64,000 nucleotides of DNA from Candidatus Babelota bacterium (GTDB lineage Bacteria > Babelota > Babeliae > Babelales > Vermiphilaceae): assembly GCA_029262575.1 (NCBI GenBank), contig JAJCZC010000013.1, forward strand, positions 62,001-126,000, written 5' to 3'. Both the position numbers and the translations under genes were made by a program. Shown here piece by piece: positions 1 to 8,192 of the stretch. How positions within the stretch are numbered: position 1 is the first letter of the stretch; every line of letters starts with the position of its first letter. Below the pieces are notes generated by a model, which was not told the origin of the DNA, did no database searches, and saw only the letters and a program-made list of their open reading frames with translations.

Positions 1-281
1 TGCAAAATGGAAATTGTTTGTATCTTGCCTCGTTTATCTTTTATGCCGGCAGGTACACCAGCCAAAAATTGCTCTATATCTTGTGTGGTTAATGTGACGA
101 ATGACGGTACGGACACAAAATAGTTGCCGAGCGGCTTTAAACGATTTATTTTTTGTGCAACTTCTTGTAAATCATGCAGTTGCAATGTTTTGTGGCTCAC
201 TGTGTTTAGTGATGTAGCCCATAAAGCGTTGAATATAACTGATAAAAACGGAACAAGTAATTTCATATTTTTCTTTAGCAT
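1..281 (-). CDS. Secreted protein of unknown function (3' end outside window)
   Basis: An open frame runs leftward off the window edge without a stop, so only the first 93 codons are visible. It starts at the ATG at 281, preceded by a clear AGAGGAG ribosome binding site about 5 bases upstream. A second in-frame ATG lies at 266. The N-terminus (MLKKNMKLLVPFLSVIFNAL) is a typical Sec signal peptide with likely cleavage after WATS or a nearby Ala. The mature part is hydrophilic and I do not recognise it. It is divergent from the next gene (ATG at 422), and the 140 bases between them must hold both promoters. The function is unknown. Confidence 0.7.
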   Translation of the reverse strand, partial: MLKKNMKLLVPFLSVIFNALWATSLNTVSHKTLQLHDLQEVAQKINRLKPLGNYFVSVPSFVTLTTQDIEQFLAGVPAGIKDKRGKIQTISIL

Positions 282-421
282 AGTGACTCCTCTATTGTTG
301 TACTGTAGCGTTCTGGAGGTGTTTGGTCAATAGTCTATACACCTTTTGCAAAAAGCTATATTGATAGGTATCTTTTTAAATATAGTCCATATAGAAGAAG
401 ATTCACAGCAAGGAATTAAGC

Positions 422-1435
422 ATGACGTATCGTTTGGGTTTTTTTTTATTGTGTATCATGTTGTTTCAGGAGACATGTGCGCGTTTTATTACATTTGCAA
501 AATTGGAGCATCCAGTTACGGCACAGCAAATTCTTTTGGTTGGCGATTGTCACGGTAAAGAGATATATGCTTCAGAAAATCGTGCCGCTATTATTAATAT
601 AGCAAAAACTGTGGATGCGCATGTCGTTGTAGAGGATATGTCAGATTATTCATTTTTGGCTCGTTATGTGCCCGAAAAGTTATATGATGATAACGACTTT
701 TTTTCATATCATTCTTTCCATTCAAGAAAACGCATGGCCTATACGAGCTTATCGCTCACTCATCATTGCAAGCGCAAAGAAGTATCGGTGACCAATGTTG
801 AGTTTCGCCACGGTGGCGGTTTGGGTAATTATTCATTTTTACCCATGCGGGCCTATTATGCACTGCTCAACCAGTTGGTGAAAAGTATCAGTAAAAAAAC
901 GATGAGCTGTTTGTCTGAAGATCATATTATCTGTTTGCAAAAGATTATGCCGATTATTTCACTATATATTGAGCAAAGTATGCTGGATACCATTATGCAG
1001 CCGATACAGTATGATGATGTAGATTTGAAATTGAGTGAAATAGATTTGGTGTTTTGCTTAATGTTAGATATTTTGATGATGCAAGATTTGATTGAGCAAA
1101 CCGAGCAAGATCCAAAAAAAACTATTATCACCTGCGGAGGCGCTTTGCATATTGAAAACATCAAAACCATGCTTGGTGATATGGGCTATACTACTGAAGT
1201 ATATATGCAACGAGAACCACATTCATTTCGAGAATTGCGCCTAAGGGACATTTTCAAAAAATATGTATTAAGTGATCATCAACAGTTACAAAAATGCTCT
1301 TCACGCACTTCAATTGGTTTTAATGATCGCAAACGTGTTTATTGGAGTGTTACCAAAAAGGCATTCGTGAGTGGCTCCTTGCTTACATCTTTAGCAAGCT
1401 TGTTTTACGTGTATAATCGACATGCAAGTTGGTAA
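422..1435 (+). CDS. Secreted/membrane protein, possibly TraB/ChaN-like (337 aa)
   Basis: This is a 337-residue protein with an N-terminal signal peptide (hydrophobic FFLLCIMLF, cleavage likely after CAR) and a C-terminal hydrophobic segment (SGSLLTSLASLFYVY) that could anchor it. An AAGGAATT ribosome binding site precedes the ATG. Three spaced motifs recall the TraB/TIKI/ChaN (erythromycin-esterase-like) superfamily: LLVGDCHG near residue 40, VVVEDM near residue 63 and a late GGALHIENI near residue 239. In that superfamily the motifs are a G-x-x-H, an acidic residue after a strand and a G-G-x-H, which line a metal or haem site. This assignment is an inference from motif spacing only. It is convergent with gatB, with 14 bases between the stops. 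Confidence 0.75.
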   Translation: MTYRLGFFLLCIMLFQETCARFITFAKLEHPVTAQQILLVGDCHGKEIYASENRAAIINIAKTVDAHVVVEDMSDYSFLARYVPEKLYDDNDFFSYHSFHSRKRMAYTSLSLTHHCKRKEVSVTNVEFRHGGGLGNYSFLPMRAYYALLNQLVKSISKKTMSCLSEDHIICLQKIMPIISLYIEQSMLDTIMQPIQYDDVDLKLSEIDLVFCLMLDILMMQDLIEQTEQDPKKTIITCGGALHIENIKTMLGDMGYTTEVYMQREPHSFRELRLRDIFKKYVLSDHQQLQKCSSRTSIGFNDRKRVYWSVTKKAFVSGSLLTSLASLFYVYNRHASW

Positions 1436-1449
1436 CACATTTGTTTATT

Positions 1450-2913
1450 TTAACTCAAATATTTTTTGAGCAATTCTTGAATAACTTTTGGATTCCCTTT
1501 GCCTTGTGTCTTTTTCATAGCCTGGCCAACAAAGAAGCCAAACATGCGTTCTTTCCCTGATTTATATTGTGCAGCTTGATCTGGATGAGCATCAACTATT
1601 TCTTTGCAGATTGCTTCCAGTTCTTCAACTGATCCAATTTGCTCAAGGCCCTTTTCTTTGACAACGTCAGCAGGCTTTTGACCAGTTTCGGCAACAATGG
1701 CAAACACCTCTTTTGCGGCAGCGGCATTGATGGTGTCTTTTTCATAAAGTTCGAGTAGTTCAGCCATGAATGCTGGTGTAACTTTGCATTGGTGCATGTC
1801 AAGTTTGTGTTCTTTGAGGTAGCCCATTAAATCACGCAAAATCCAGTTGATTAGTTGTTTGCTTTGTGTCAATTCACGTGTTTTTTCAAAATAATCTGCG
1901 ATAGATTTGTTATCAACCAAAATGTCTGCTTCATATGCTGATAGGCCAACTTCTTTAACCAATCGTTCGAATTTATCATAGGGCAATTCAGGCATGATTC
2001 TTTTCATGCGAGAGATTGCCTCTTCATTGATTTCAACCAATGGCAAATCTGGCTCAGGGAAATAGCGATAATCGGCAGCTTCCTCTTTTGAGCGCATAGG
2101 TTTGGTGATTTTTTGATGTGTATCCCACAAGCGAGTTTCTTGCTTGATGCTGCCGCCAGATTCTAAAGTATCGATTTGTCGTTCAATTTCGTGCTCAATA
2201 GCATCGCCGATAAATTTGAATGAGTTGATGTTTTTCATCTCACAACGCGTGCCAAGTTCTTTTACGTCTTTTTTGCGCACAGAAATATTGGTATCGGCAC
2301 GAAATGCGCCTTCTTCCATATTACCGGTACAAATACCAAGATAAGTCACTATTTGATGCAATGCTTTTAGATATGCTTTTGCTTCAGCGGTGCTTTCGAT
2401 ATCAGGATAGGTCACGATTTCAAGCAATGGTGTTCCAGCACGGTTGAGGTCAACAAAGCTTTCATTAGTGCCAGATGCGTGAATGTTTTTACCCGCATCT
2501 TCTTCCATATGAATACGGATTAAGCGAATTTTTTTGATTGAACCATCTTCCAACCTGATAGGCACAAAGCCTTCAGTGCAAATGGGCTCTTTATCCTGCG
2601 TGATTTGGTAGCCCTTTGGCAAATCAGGATAAAAGTAATGTTTACGGGCAAAAGATGAAATATTGCTAATCTTACAGTTTGTGGCCAAGCCGGCTAGAAT
2701 GCCAGAATCGACCACTTTTTTGTTAAGTACAGGCAATACACCTGGGTAGCCCGCGCAAATATTGCAGATGCATTCATTTGGCTTGTTACACCGTTTGTTA
2801 TTACTTGCGCAAAATATCTTGCTATCAGTATTAAGTTGAACATGTACTTCGATACCGATATTAAGAGCATAGTCTGGGTAATGGTCTAAAATTGAAGGTT
2901 GTTTTTTTGACAC
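1450..2913 (-). CDS. gatB: Asp-tRNA(Asn)/Glu-tRNA(Gln) amidotransferase subunit B
   Basis: GatB is the tRNA-binding and kinase subunit of GatCAB, which converts misacylated Glu-tRNA(Gln) or Asp-tRNA(Asn) to Gln-tRNA or Asn-tRNA in the cytoplasm. At 487 residues it has the family's usual length. The hallmark motifs are all present: IGIEVHVQL near residue 20, FYPDLPKGYQIT near 93, EEDAGK near 138 and DLNRAGTPLLEI near 156. A C-terminal YqeY-like helical domain follows. The start is a GTG at 2913 with an AAGGA ribosome binding site 7 bases upstream; there is no better ATG. gatA and gatC are not nearby, so the complex is encoded at separate loci. The identification is secure. Confidence 0.95.
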   Translation of the reverse strand: MSKKQPSILDHYPDYALNIGIEVHVQLNTDSKIFCASNNKRCNKPNECICNICAGYPGVLPVLNKKVVDSGILAGLATNCKISNISSFARKHYFYPDLPKGYQITQDKEPICTEGFVPIRLEDGSIKKIRLIRIHMEEDAGKNIHASGTNESFVDLNRAGTPLLEIVTYPDIESTAEAKAYLKALHQIVTYLGICTGNMEEGAFRADTNISVRKKDVKELGTRCEMKNINSFKFIGDAIEHEIERQIDTLESGGSIKQETRLWDTHQKITKPMRSKEEAADYRYFPEPDLPLVEINEEAISRMKRIMPELPYDKFERLVKEVGLSAYEADILVDNKSIADYFEKTRELTQSKQLINWILRDLMGYLKEHKLDMHQCKVTPAFMAELLELYEKDTINAAAAKEVFAIVAETGQKPADVVKEKGLEQIGSVEELEAICKEIVDAHPDQAAQYKSGKERMFGFFVGQAMKKTQGKGNPKVIQELLKKYLS

Positions 2914-2943
2914 CTGAGTTTCCTTGGCATAGTGAATTTTGAT

Positions 2944-2963
2944 TATGCTAATAGTTTAGCATA
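2944..2963. repeat. Inverted repeat upstream of gatB
   Basis: A perfect 8-bp inverted repeat, TATGCTAA-TAGT-TTAGCATA, lies about 30 bases upstream of the gatB start. It could be an operator or a small hairpin in the leader. The same core (TTAGCAT/ATGCTAA) forms the palindrome at 7288-7308. No function can be assigned from the sequence. Confidence 0.35.
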
Positions 2964-3065
2964 TGTGGCTATTGGTGCAAAGCCCGTTGCGATTTGCCGA
3001 TTTATATAGATTTGCTGTATCTTTGTATCATATCTACAATTTATTTACACTTATAAGGCTAGCGC

Positions 3066-3346
3066 ATGAAAAAATACATTGCGCTCTTTAACCGATATGT
3101 TCCCAGGTTGGAGGGAAGGCGTTAACATTACCGGAAAAGTGCTGGGCATAAAAAAAAAAGGCGCAAGTGCACCTTTCATTGAGCTCTCAAGAACGTGCAC
3201 TTGCATTGTTAAAGTTGGATTCAGATGCAAAAGAGCCATTACTTACAAAAGAACAAAAAGATGCGCTTATTGCATTGTTGGTGCAAGATATTTTGCAGGG
3301 AAAAAAGGATGAACCTGAGATAGCAGAAGATGCAAAGCAGGAATAA
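3066..3346 (+). pseudogene. Small gene interrupted at poly-A tracts (frameshifted, about 92 aa if restored)
   Basis: As written, the ATG at 3066 reaches a stop after 19 codons. Shortening the A10 tract at 3150-3159 by one base joins the TTGCGCTCTTTAACC frame to a second good frame ending at 3346. Shortening the A6 tract at 3069-3074 also puts the ATG in that frame. The restored product starts MKNTLRSLTDMFPGW and has an acidic helical C-terminus ending EIAEDAKQE. The A10 shift is well supported. The A6 shift is weaker, because a TTG at 3079 could also start the frame. I do not recognise the product. It may be a true pseudogene, a sequencing error, or a gene read through transcriptional slippage. 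Its stop abuts the RNase G stop directly. Confidence 0.5.
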
Positions 3347-4846
3347 TTAATTTTTTTCGATCTTAAATATATGCCGTTCTAAGCCTGGGGTGCTTTCCAC
3401 AATGATCTTTCCTTGGAACATTTTCTCCAAAGCAAGCAATGGATTGTAATGTTCTTGGGTTATATAAGCAAACATTTCGGGATTAAGGTAAATAATAATT
3501 TCGCTTCCCGGTTTTTGATCCAATATTGACGTTTCAACATTGCGTAGAATCTCAAAACATTCAGTTTGGATCGACTTCATGTGTCCACTGCCGCGGCACG
3601 TTGAGCAATCATTGGTTAGTTGTTGTTGTAGTGTTTTGCCCGAACGTTTTCTGGTCATTTGCACTAAGCCAAATTCGGAAACTTTGAGCACAACTGATTG
3701 AAAACGATCTTGTTCTTTGAGCATCTTTTCAAAATGGCGCATCAATTTGTGGCGATTTGCAGCAGTCGCCATATCGATGAAATCGATCACAATCAATCCA
3801 CCAATGTTACGCAATCGTAATTGGCGCACAACTTCTTCGGCAGCTTCTAAGTTAGTTTTGAGTATCGTGTCTTCAAGATTAGTTTTGCCAACAAATTTAC
3901 CCGTGTTCACATCGACGACCGTCATGGCTTCGGTTGTTTCAATAATGAGCGAACCACCAGATTTAAGATTAGCCTTTTTTTGCAAGGCTTCATAAATTTG
4001 ATCTTGAATACCATAAAAATCAAAAATGTTGATCGGATTATTATAGTAGCGAATGCGGTCAACAAATTCGGGAGCCATTTTTTTAACAAATTGGCTGATT
4101 TGTTGTTGGTTATCTCTATCATCAGTTATAACAGCTTCCACGTCATCATCAAGATGATCACGCACAATTTGCAATGTAAGTTCTAGATCTTCGTGAACTT
4201 TTGCTGCAGGATCGGCTGATTTGAAACCTTTTTGAATAGCTTCCCATGTGCCTAATAAATAATTAATATCTTTATGGATTTCTTTGATGTCAGTGCTGTC
4301 AGCTGATGTACGAATGATAGCGCCCATACCTTCGGGTAATTTTGCCTGCACTAGTTCTTTTAAGCGATTGCGCTCGTCTCGGTCTTCAATCTTTTTTGAA
4401 ACACCAATGCGTGGAATGTTTGGCATTAATACTATAAATCTACCAGGTAGGGTAAAGCAAGTAGTAAGCTTTGCACCTTTTTGGTAGACAGGTTCTTTGC
4501 TCACTTGCACAAGAACGTCATCACCTTCATTAAATATTTTAGCGATATCCAGCTTTTCACGGCGCGGTCTTTTTGGACTATCATCAAGTTGTGTGATTTT
4601 GCTAATTTTTTCGATAGCCAAATCACGATCAATTTCTGAAATGTGTAGAAAGCCTGCTTTATCTTGGCCAATATCAACAAATGCCGTTTGTATACCAGGA
4701 AGTACTTTTGTTATACGTCCTTTGAAATAACTGCGCTCCAAATGAGTTGTTGAAGGTGCAGAAAGATAGACGTTTTGTGTTCGCCCATCGCGTGTGAGTG
4801 CGATGCGTGTTTGCCATGGAGCTTTATTAATTAAAATCTTTTTCAT
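3347..4846 (-). CDS. rng: Ribonuclease E/G family endoribonuclease
   Basis: This 499-residue protein is the RNase G-type core without the long disordered C-terminal scaffold of RNase E. Such enzymes make 5'-monophosphate-stimulated cuts in rRNA precursors and mRNA. An S1-type domain lies at about residues 35-120 (YFKGRITKVLPGIQTAFVDI). The DNase-I-like catalytic site is visible as VVDVNTG and VIDFIDM (about 353-357), which carry the two Mg-binding Asp residues. The zinc-link CSTC lies near residue 413. The length is close to E. coli RNase G (489 residues). The start ATG at 4846 has no strong ribosome binding site. Its 3' end abuts the broken small gene on the other strand. Confidence 0.93.
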   Translation of the reverse strand: MKKILINKAPWQTRIALTRDGRTQNVYLSAPSTTHLERSYFKGRITKVLPGIQTAFVDIGQDKAGFLHISEIDRDLAIEKISKITQLDDSPKRPRREKLDIAKIFNEGDDVLVQVSKEPVYQKGAKLTTCFTLPGRFIVLMPNIPRIGVSKKIEDRDERNRLKELVQAKLPEGMGAIIRTSADSTDIKEIHKDINYLLGTWEAIQKGFKSADPAAKVHEDLELTLQIVRDHLDDDVEAVITDDRDNQQQISQFVKKMAPEFVDRIRYYNNPINIFDFYGIQDQIYEALQKKANLKSGGSLIIETTEAMTVVDVNTGKFVGKTNLEDTILKTNLEAAEEVVRQLRLRNIGGLIVIDFIDMATAANRHKLMRHFEKMLKEQDRFQSVVLKVSEFGLVQMTRKRSGKTLQQQLTNDCSTCRGSGHMKSIQTECFEILRNVETSILDQKPGSEIIIYLNPEMFAYITQEHYNPLLALEKMFQGKIIVESTPGLERHIFKIEKN

Positions 4847-5023
4847 AAAGTTAGTGTTCCAGAGTTATCATGTGCGTATAAAAAAATGCTTCTAAAAATA
4901 GCCTTTATAATATAATATACCCGATCTATTTGCTAATGAGTAGAAAATTACGAAAAAGTATGGTAAAGTCCGATTTAAAGTGGGTCATTTGTATGTTTTT
5001 TTTAAAAAAAGGAAGGGGAATAG

Positions 5024-5653
5024 ATGTTTAATCATAAATTTGCCTTGTTGAGTTTGGTTCTTCTGTTGAGCCTGGCAGGTTGTCGTAAAGATTGTAATGA
5101 ATGTGATGATCCATGTGATGATCCATGCAGTGCAGTTGATGTACCTCTTGCGGATGTGCAATTTCATAGCATGTTTGATGAAGATATAGATGAGTTTGAT
5201 ATGCCAACTGAAGTTGAAGCTCGTGGCGCTGATACATGTGATTTACGTGATTTTGCATGGGTAGAAGATACTGAAAATTTTGATGGTTTTAAAACAGTTT
5301 ACTTCAGCTATGATGGACGCAGCGTAAGAGAAGATCAACGTGAAGCATTAGAGCACAATGTTGCATTAATTCGTGCGCGTTTGGCCGAAGATCCAGAATA
5401 TGAACCAACTATTGTTTGTGAAGGGCATGCGTGTCATGCAGCAGGTCGTCCAAATTATAACATGGCAATCTCAGAAACACGTGCAAGAACTATTGCAGAT
5501 TGCTTGATCGAAGCTGGCATTCCAGAAGATTGCATTAAATGTGTTGGCCGTGGAGAAGAGGTTCCAGCAATTATTGATGGTATTGAAGTAACTGGTGACC
5601 GCTTGGCACAAGCACCTAATCGTCGTTGTGAAATGAGAGTTATTTACGCGTAA
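5024..5653 (+). CDS. OmpA/Pal-like peptidoglycan-associated lipoprotein
   Basis: This 209-residue lipoprotein carries the signal LLSLAGC, with Cys20 as the lipidation site. A Cys/Asp-rich linker (CNECDDPCDDPC) and an acidic spacer follow. An OmpA C-terminal domain fills about residues 90-209: VYFSYDGRSV, an EGHACHAAG loop, AISETRARTIADCLIEAGI and a final RRCEMRVIY. In Pal this fold binds diaminopimelate and ties the outer membrane to the cell wall. The eight or more Cys residues are unusual for Pal and suggest disulphides in the periplasm. The ATG follows an AAGGAAGGGG ribosome binding site. No tolB lies next to it. A bidirectional terminator follows. The fold is confident; the exact role as Pal is likely but not proven. 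Confidence 0.88.
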   Translation: MFNHKFALLSLVLLLSLAGCRKDCNECDDPCDDPCSAVDVPLADVQFHSMFDEDIDEFDMPTEVEARGADTCDLRDFAWVEDTENFDGFKTVYFSYDGRSVREDQREALEHNVALIRARLAEDPEYEPTIVCEGHACHAAGRPNYNMAISETRARTIADCLIEAGIPEDCIKCVGRGEEVPAIIDGIEVTGDRLAQAPNRRCEMRVIYA

Positions 5654-5691
5654 ATTGTGTAGATAATGTTAAAAAACCCATTTTTCAAAAA

Positions 5692-5725
5692 AGAGGCTTC
5701 GCTTTTTTAGTGAAGCCTCTTTTTT
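5692..5725. terminator. Bidirectional rho-independent terminator
   Basis: The stem AGAGGCTTC / GAAGCCTCT (5692-5700 and 5712-5720) is followed by a T run on the plus strand. It is also followed by T6 on the minus strand. It separates the convergent Pal-like gene and the following minus-strand gene, and can serve both. Confidence 0.8.
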
Positions 5726-6362
5726 ATTCTTCAAACAATGCAAAAACTTCCGGATCAACACGTTCTATCATTGCATACATGAGATAATTCAGTGTAGTTC
5801 CTGCTTTAATGATAGTTTTAACATTATCATTTATTTCAACATTCTTATTCTTTTCAAAATAGATTTTCGGGCACCGTTCTTCTCTGTTTTTAGGAAACCA
5901 ACCATCAGTGAGCCCAGCTTGCAATGCAATCAGTTCTTGGTAAAACAGTTGCTCAAATTTTTTGCATGTAGCCAAACGATCATCCAATGAGTTGTATGTT
6001 TTTGCTAGCTTCATGTTGAGATATGCTCTTTGCGTTATATGAAGGCTTGCAATAAGGGCAAAAAGGTCACGAGCCTCTTGTTTACTTTGATTGAATAAAT
6101 CTTTGAGCGAGCAATCTTGCATTTCTATGTGAAGAGGTGCAAGACCTGTTGGTTCACGTTGATGTGTGGTGATAAATGTTTGCGCGGCTTTGCTGAGTGT
6201 TTCACGTTGGTGTTTGTTAATTTCTTCCAGTTTGTCTGAGAACAGATCTCTTGAAAGTGTTAGCTCTATGAGCATATTTGGCATTTGATCTAATTGCTTT
6301 TTTTCATTTGACGCAGCAACTATTAAGCCCGGCATTAAGATTAATAAAAAAAGTTGAAACAT
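5724..6362 (-). CDS. Secreted protein of unknown function (212 aa)
   Basis: I place the start at the ATG at 6362 because an AAGGAG ribosome binding site sits 6 bases upstream. A longer frame to 6395 has no such site. The product begins with a signal peptide (MFQLFLLILMPGLIVAASNE, cleavage probably after VAA). The mature protein is largely helical and charged, with two Cys residues that could pair. No domain is recognised. Its 3' end lies in the bidirectional terminator shared with the Pal-like gene. Confidence 0.72.
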   Translation of the reverse strand: MFQLFLLILMPGLIVAASNEKKQLDQMPNMLIELTLSRDLFSDKLEEINKHQRETLSKAAQTFITTHQREPTGLAPLHIEMQDCSLKDLFNQSKQEARDLFALIASLHITQRAYLNMKLAKTYNSLDDRLATCKKFEQLFYQELIALQAGLTDGWFPKNREERCPKIYFEKNKNVEINDNVKTIIKAGTTLNYLMYAMIERVDPEVFALFEE

Positions 6363-6485
6363 ATAGATCTCCTTTTTTTGAATAAATAACATCAATTATG
6401 CAAACAAAATGATTGTGTTATACTGGGCACATCTTAAATAATCGTGTCGAATTATTGCAAGCAATGTGTTAGAAGGAGTGCTGTT

Positions 6486-6716
6486 ATGCAGATACAAAAA
6501 ACAAAAGAGCAACCAGCAGTTATAGGTAAGCCAATAAAGGTAGTCTACAAAAACTATAGAGATGAAGTTGCAGAACGCATAATCATCCCTCAAAAGATAT
6601 TTTGGGGCAGCACGGAGTGGCATAAAGATGAGCAATGGTTGCTCGAAGTGTTTGACGTTGAGCGTGATACACAACGCGTTTATGCAATGAAAGATGTTAT
6701 TGAGTGGCTTTATTGA
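6486..6716 (+). CDS. Small WYL-domain-like protein (76 aa)
   Basis: I start this at the ATG at 6486, where AGAAGGAG lies 7 bases upstream; the frame is open further back to 6444 without a ribosome binding site. The sequence matches the WYL fold pattern: IKVVYKNYRDEVAERIIIP (a strand with the Arg and Pro of the WYL core), EWHKDEQWLLEVFDVE (the WyL-x-x-yD segment) and RVYAMKDVIEW (the R-x-f-x-l-x-x-I ending). WYL domains bind nucleic acid or nucleotides and regulate defence and stress genes, but they are usually attached to a DNA-binding HTH. Here the domain stands alone. It overlaps the convergent ankyrin-like gene by 7 bases. Confidence 0.7.
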   Translation: MQIQKTKEQPAVIGKPIKVVYKNYRDEVAERIIIPQKIFWGSTEWHKDEQWLLEVFDVERDTQRVYAMKDVIEWLY

Positions 6717-7252
6717 CTTTCAATGTCTAACAGCTTTTCAAGTTCTTTTGTATTTTTGTTATTTTTTCGATTGTCAGCGGTTTTATAATGTTCAAGAATG
6801 GTTTTGCCTCCTACGGCGATTTCATGTGATGTGTCGGCTCCTTTTTTTAGCAAGAGCTGAATGTTTTTTAACTGAATTGTGGCTAATTCGTTATTATCGC
6901 AGATATCATGAAAATGGTGTATCGCAATTTCAAGCGGTCTAAATTTACAACCCTCTAAAATTTTAACCATTGCGCCAATTGGGACTAAAGGTGTATTGCA
7001 AAAATCGTTTTTTTCTGGAATATTTTTTAGCCATGTTCCAAAAGGGGTTTGTTTGTTTTTATCTTGGATTATGATGTCGCTTTCAATTGCAGTTGGATCA
7101 TTTGTGTAGTTTAAAGCTATCGACCATGCATGCTTATCGTTTTTTATAATTAAAACTTGTCTTTTGATGGGAGTTTTATTTTTTGTTGCATCAATTTGGG
7201 TGTAAAAAGTAGCTAAAAAAGCTAATGAACACATCCGTAATAACTGGTTCAT
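6710..7252 (-). CDS. Secreted ankyrin-like protein, copy B (180 aa)
   Basis: The ATG at 7252 has an AAGGAG ribosome binding site. The product has a signal peptide (MNQLLRMCSLAFLATFYTQI) and one recognisable ankyrin-like helix pair near residues 108-140 (LEIAIHHFHDICDN through IQLLLKKGADT). It is a paralogue of the gene at 7564-8103. Both share the order of a hydrophobic strand, a bulky W(S/C)I motif, NKQTP, an (E/D)KNDF-NT motif, IQLLLKKGA and a C-terminal LL-x-IES. I estimate about 30% identity by eye. It lies behind a decayed copy of the mnmE 3' end and may be an older insertion at the same place. The function is unknown; a host-directed role is an inference. Confidence 0.78.
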   Translation of the reverse strand: MNQLLRMCSLAFLATFYTQIDATKNKTPIKRQVLIIKNDKHAWSIALNYTNDPTAIESDIIIQDKNKQTPFGTWLKNIPEKNDFCNTPLVPIGAMVKILEGCKFRPLEIAIHHFHDICDNNELATIQLKNIQLLLKKGADTSHEIAVGGKTILEHYKTADNRKNNKNTKELEKLLDIESQ

Positions 7253-7287
7253 AAAGACTTTCTCCTTTTTGAAACATTAAATAATTT

Positions 7288-7308
7288 TTAGCATATATTA
7301 TATGCTAA
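7288..7308. repeat. 21-bp palindrome over the end of the mnmE fragment
   Basis: TTAGCATATA-T-TATATGCTAA is a perfect palindrome, with 10-bp arms and a 1-base centre, between the mnmE fragment and ankyrin-like gene B. It shares its core with the inverted repeat upstream of gatB. It could be a binding site or a weak hairpin. Confidence 0.4.
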
Positions 7309-7537
7309 ATGTATTCAAGGCTTGTTCCCCCACACAAAATTCTTTAAAAATCTTATCCATTGCATCTTCAGCAACTGATGTGTCAGTTAATGCGCTCAAT
7401 TCAGCAATGACATCCTGCAAATGAACTGAAAGTAATTCGTAGGCAATGTTATTTGTAAAAAGAGGTAACGTTTGTTGTAGTTTTTGTTCAACATTAAGCA
7501 ACAAGTTGAATTGACGCTTGTTAGGCAAAAAAGGATG
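7298..7537 (-). pseudogene. Decayed duplicate of the mnmE 3' end
   Basis: This frame encodes a near copy of the last 65 or so residues of the MnmE at 8193-9563. It includes NKRQFNLLLNVEQKLQQTLP, ELSALT and EFCVG. The native C-terminus FCVGK-stop has become FCVGEQALNTFSI because the stop was lost. No ATG or ribosome binding site precedes it; the frame simply opens after the stop of ankyrin-like gene A. Nucleotide similarity to mnmE (about 7325-7534 against 8196-8405) is roughly 80% by eye, with few or no gaps. The G domain is absent, so it cannot work as MnmE. It is read here as an orphaned gene end left by insertion or tandem duplication. Confidence 0.85.
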
Positions 7538-7563
7538 ATGAAAGATATCAAGAAATGGCTTTA

Positions 7564-8103
7564 TTAACTCTCAATGCCTAAAAGTTTAAAAAGTTTATTT
7601 GTATTGGCAGGGTATGTTCGATTTTTGTTGTGTGCTTGATTCTTTTCGGCCTTAATCTCTTTTAACATCCAGGTAGGGGTTTTGGCTCCTTTTTTGAGTA
7701 ACAGCTGGATGATTTTTAGCTGCTGTTTTGCTATGTGTTTATCTTCACTGTAACGACAGCAAGCGCTAATTGCTAACGTTAAGAGTTTAAATTTCTTCTG
7801 CGGCGCTTCTGACGCTAAATCTCCCCGAGCGGTTAACTTCGTGTTTGTAAAATCATTTTTATCGGGTAGTTGCCCAAGCCGGTCTAAAATGGGTGTTTGC
7901 TTGTTATTTTCTTGAACTAACATATCATAGGGCAGAGCGGTGCTCTCTTTGGATTTATAAAATGATATACACCAACCGTTTTCACGGCTTTCTATGAGAA
8001 ATTGAATGGTTTCTTCTTTGGGTCGTTTGTCATCGCAACTACTGTTTGCAGCAAAGAGATTTGATGTGAAAATGAGAAAAAAAATGAATAATTTTTTATT
8101 CAT
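7564..8103 (-). CDS. Secreted ankyrin-like protein, copy A (179 aa)
   Basis: The ATG at 8103 has an AAAGGAA ribosome binding site. The signal peptide is MNKKLFIFFLIFTSNLFAAN. As in copy B, there is a single ankyrin-like motif late in the protein (LTLAISACC through IIQLLLKKGAKT) and the same flanking motifs (NNKQTP, PDKNDF). This gene lies exactly between the real mnmE 3' end and its decayed copy, so it is the apparent cargo of that duplication. Ankyrin repeats bind protein partners, and secreted ones in intracellular bacteria are often host-directed. That role is an inference here. Confidence 0.8.
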   Translation of the reverse strand: MNKKLFIFFLIFTSNLFAANSSCDDKRPKEETIQFLIESRENGWCISFYKSKESTALPYDMLVQENNKQTPILDRLGQLPDKNDFTNTKLTARGDLASEAPQKKFKLLTLAISACCRYSEDKHIAKQQLKIIQLLLKKGAKTPTWMLKEIKAEKNQAHNKNRTYPANTNKLFKLLGIES

Positions 8104-8192
8104 GTTGATTCCTTTAACTATTTTCGCATAAGCTCTTAAGTTTGATTTTATGGGTCAGTATAGATAAAAAGGTTTGGATGAGCAATCTGAAA

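Noticed and set aside
124-558. Two short plus-strand frames at 124-333 and 346-558
   Set aside because: The first is antisense to the partial secreted gene that has a good start at 281. The second overlaps the start of the 337-residue protein in another frame.
3051-3239. A 62-codon minus-strand frame opposite the broken small gene
   Set aside because: It has no ribosome binding site and runs antisense to the frame that becomes coherent after A-tract correction.
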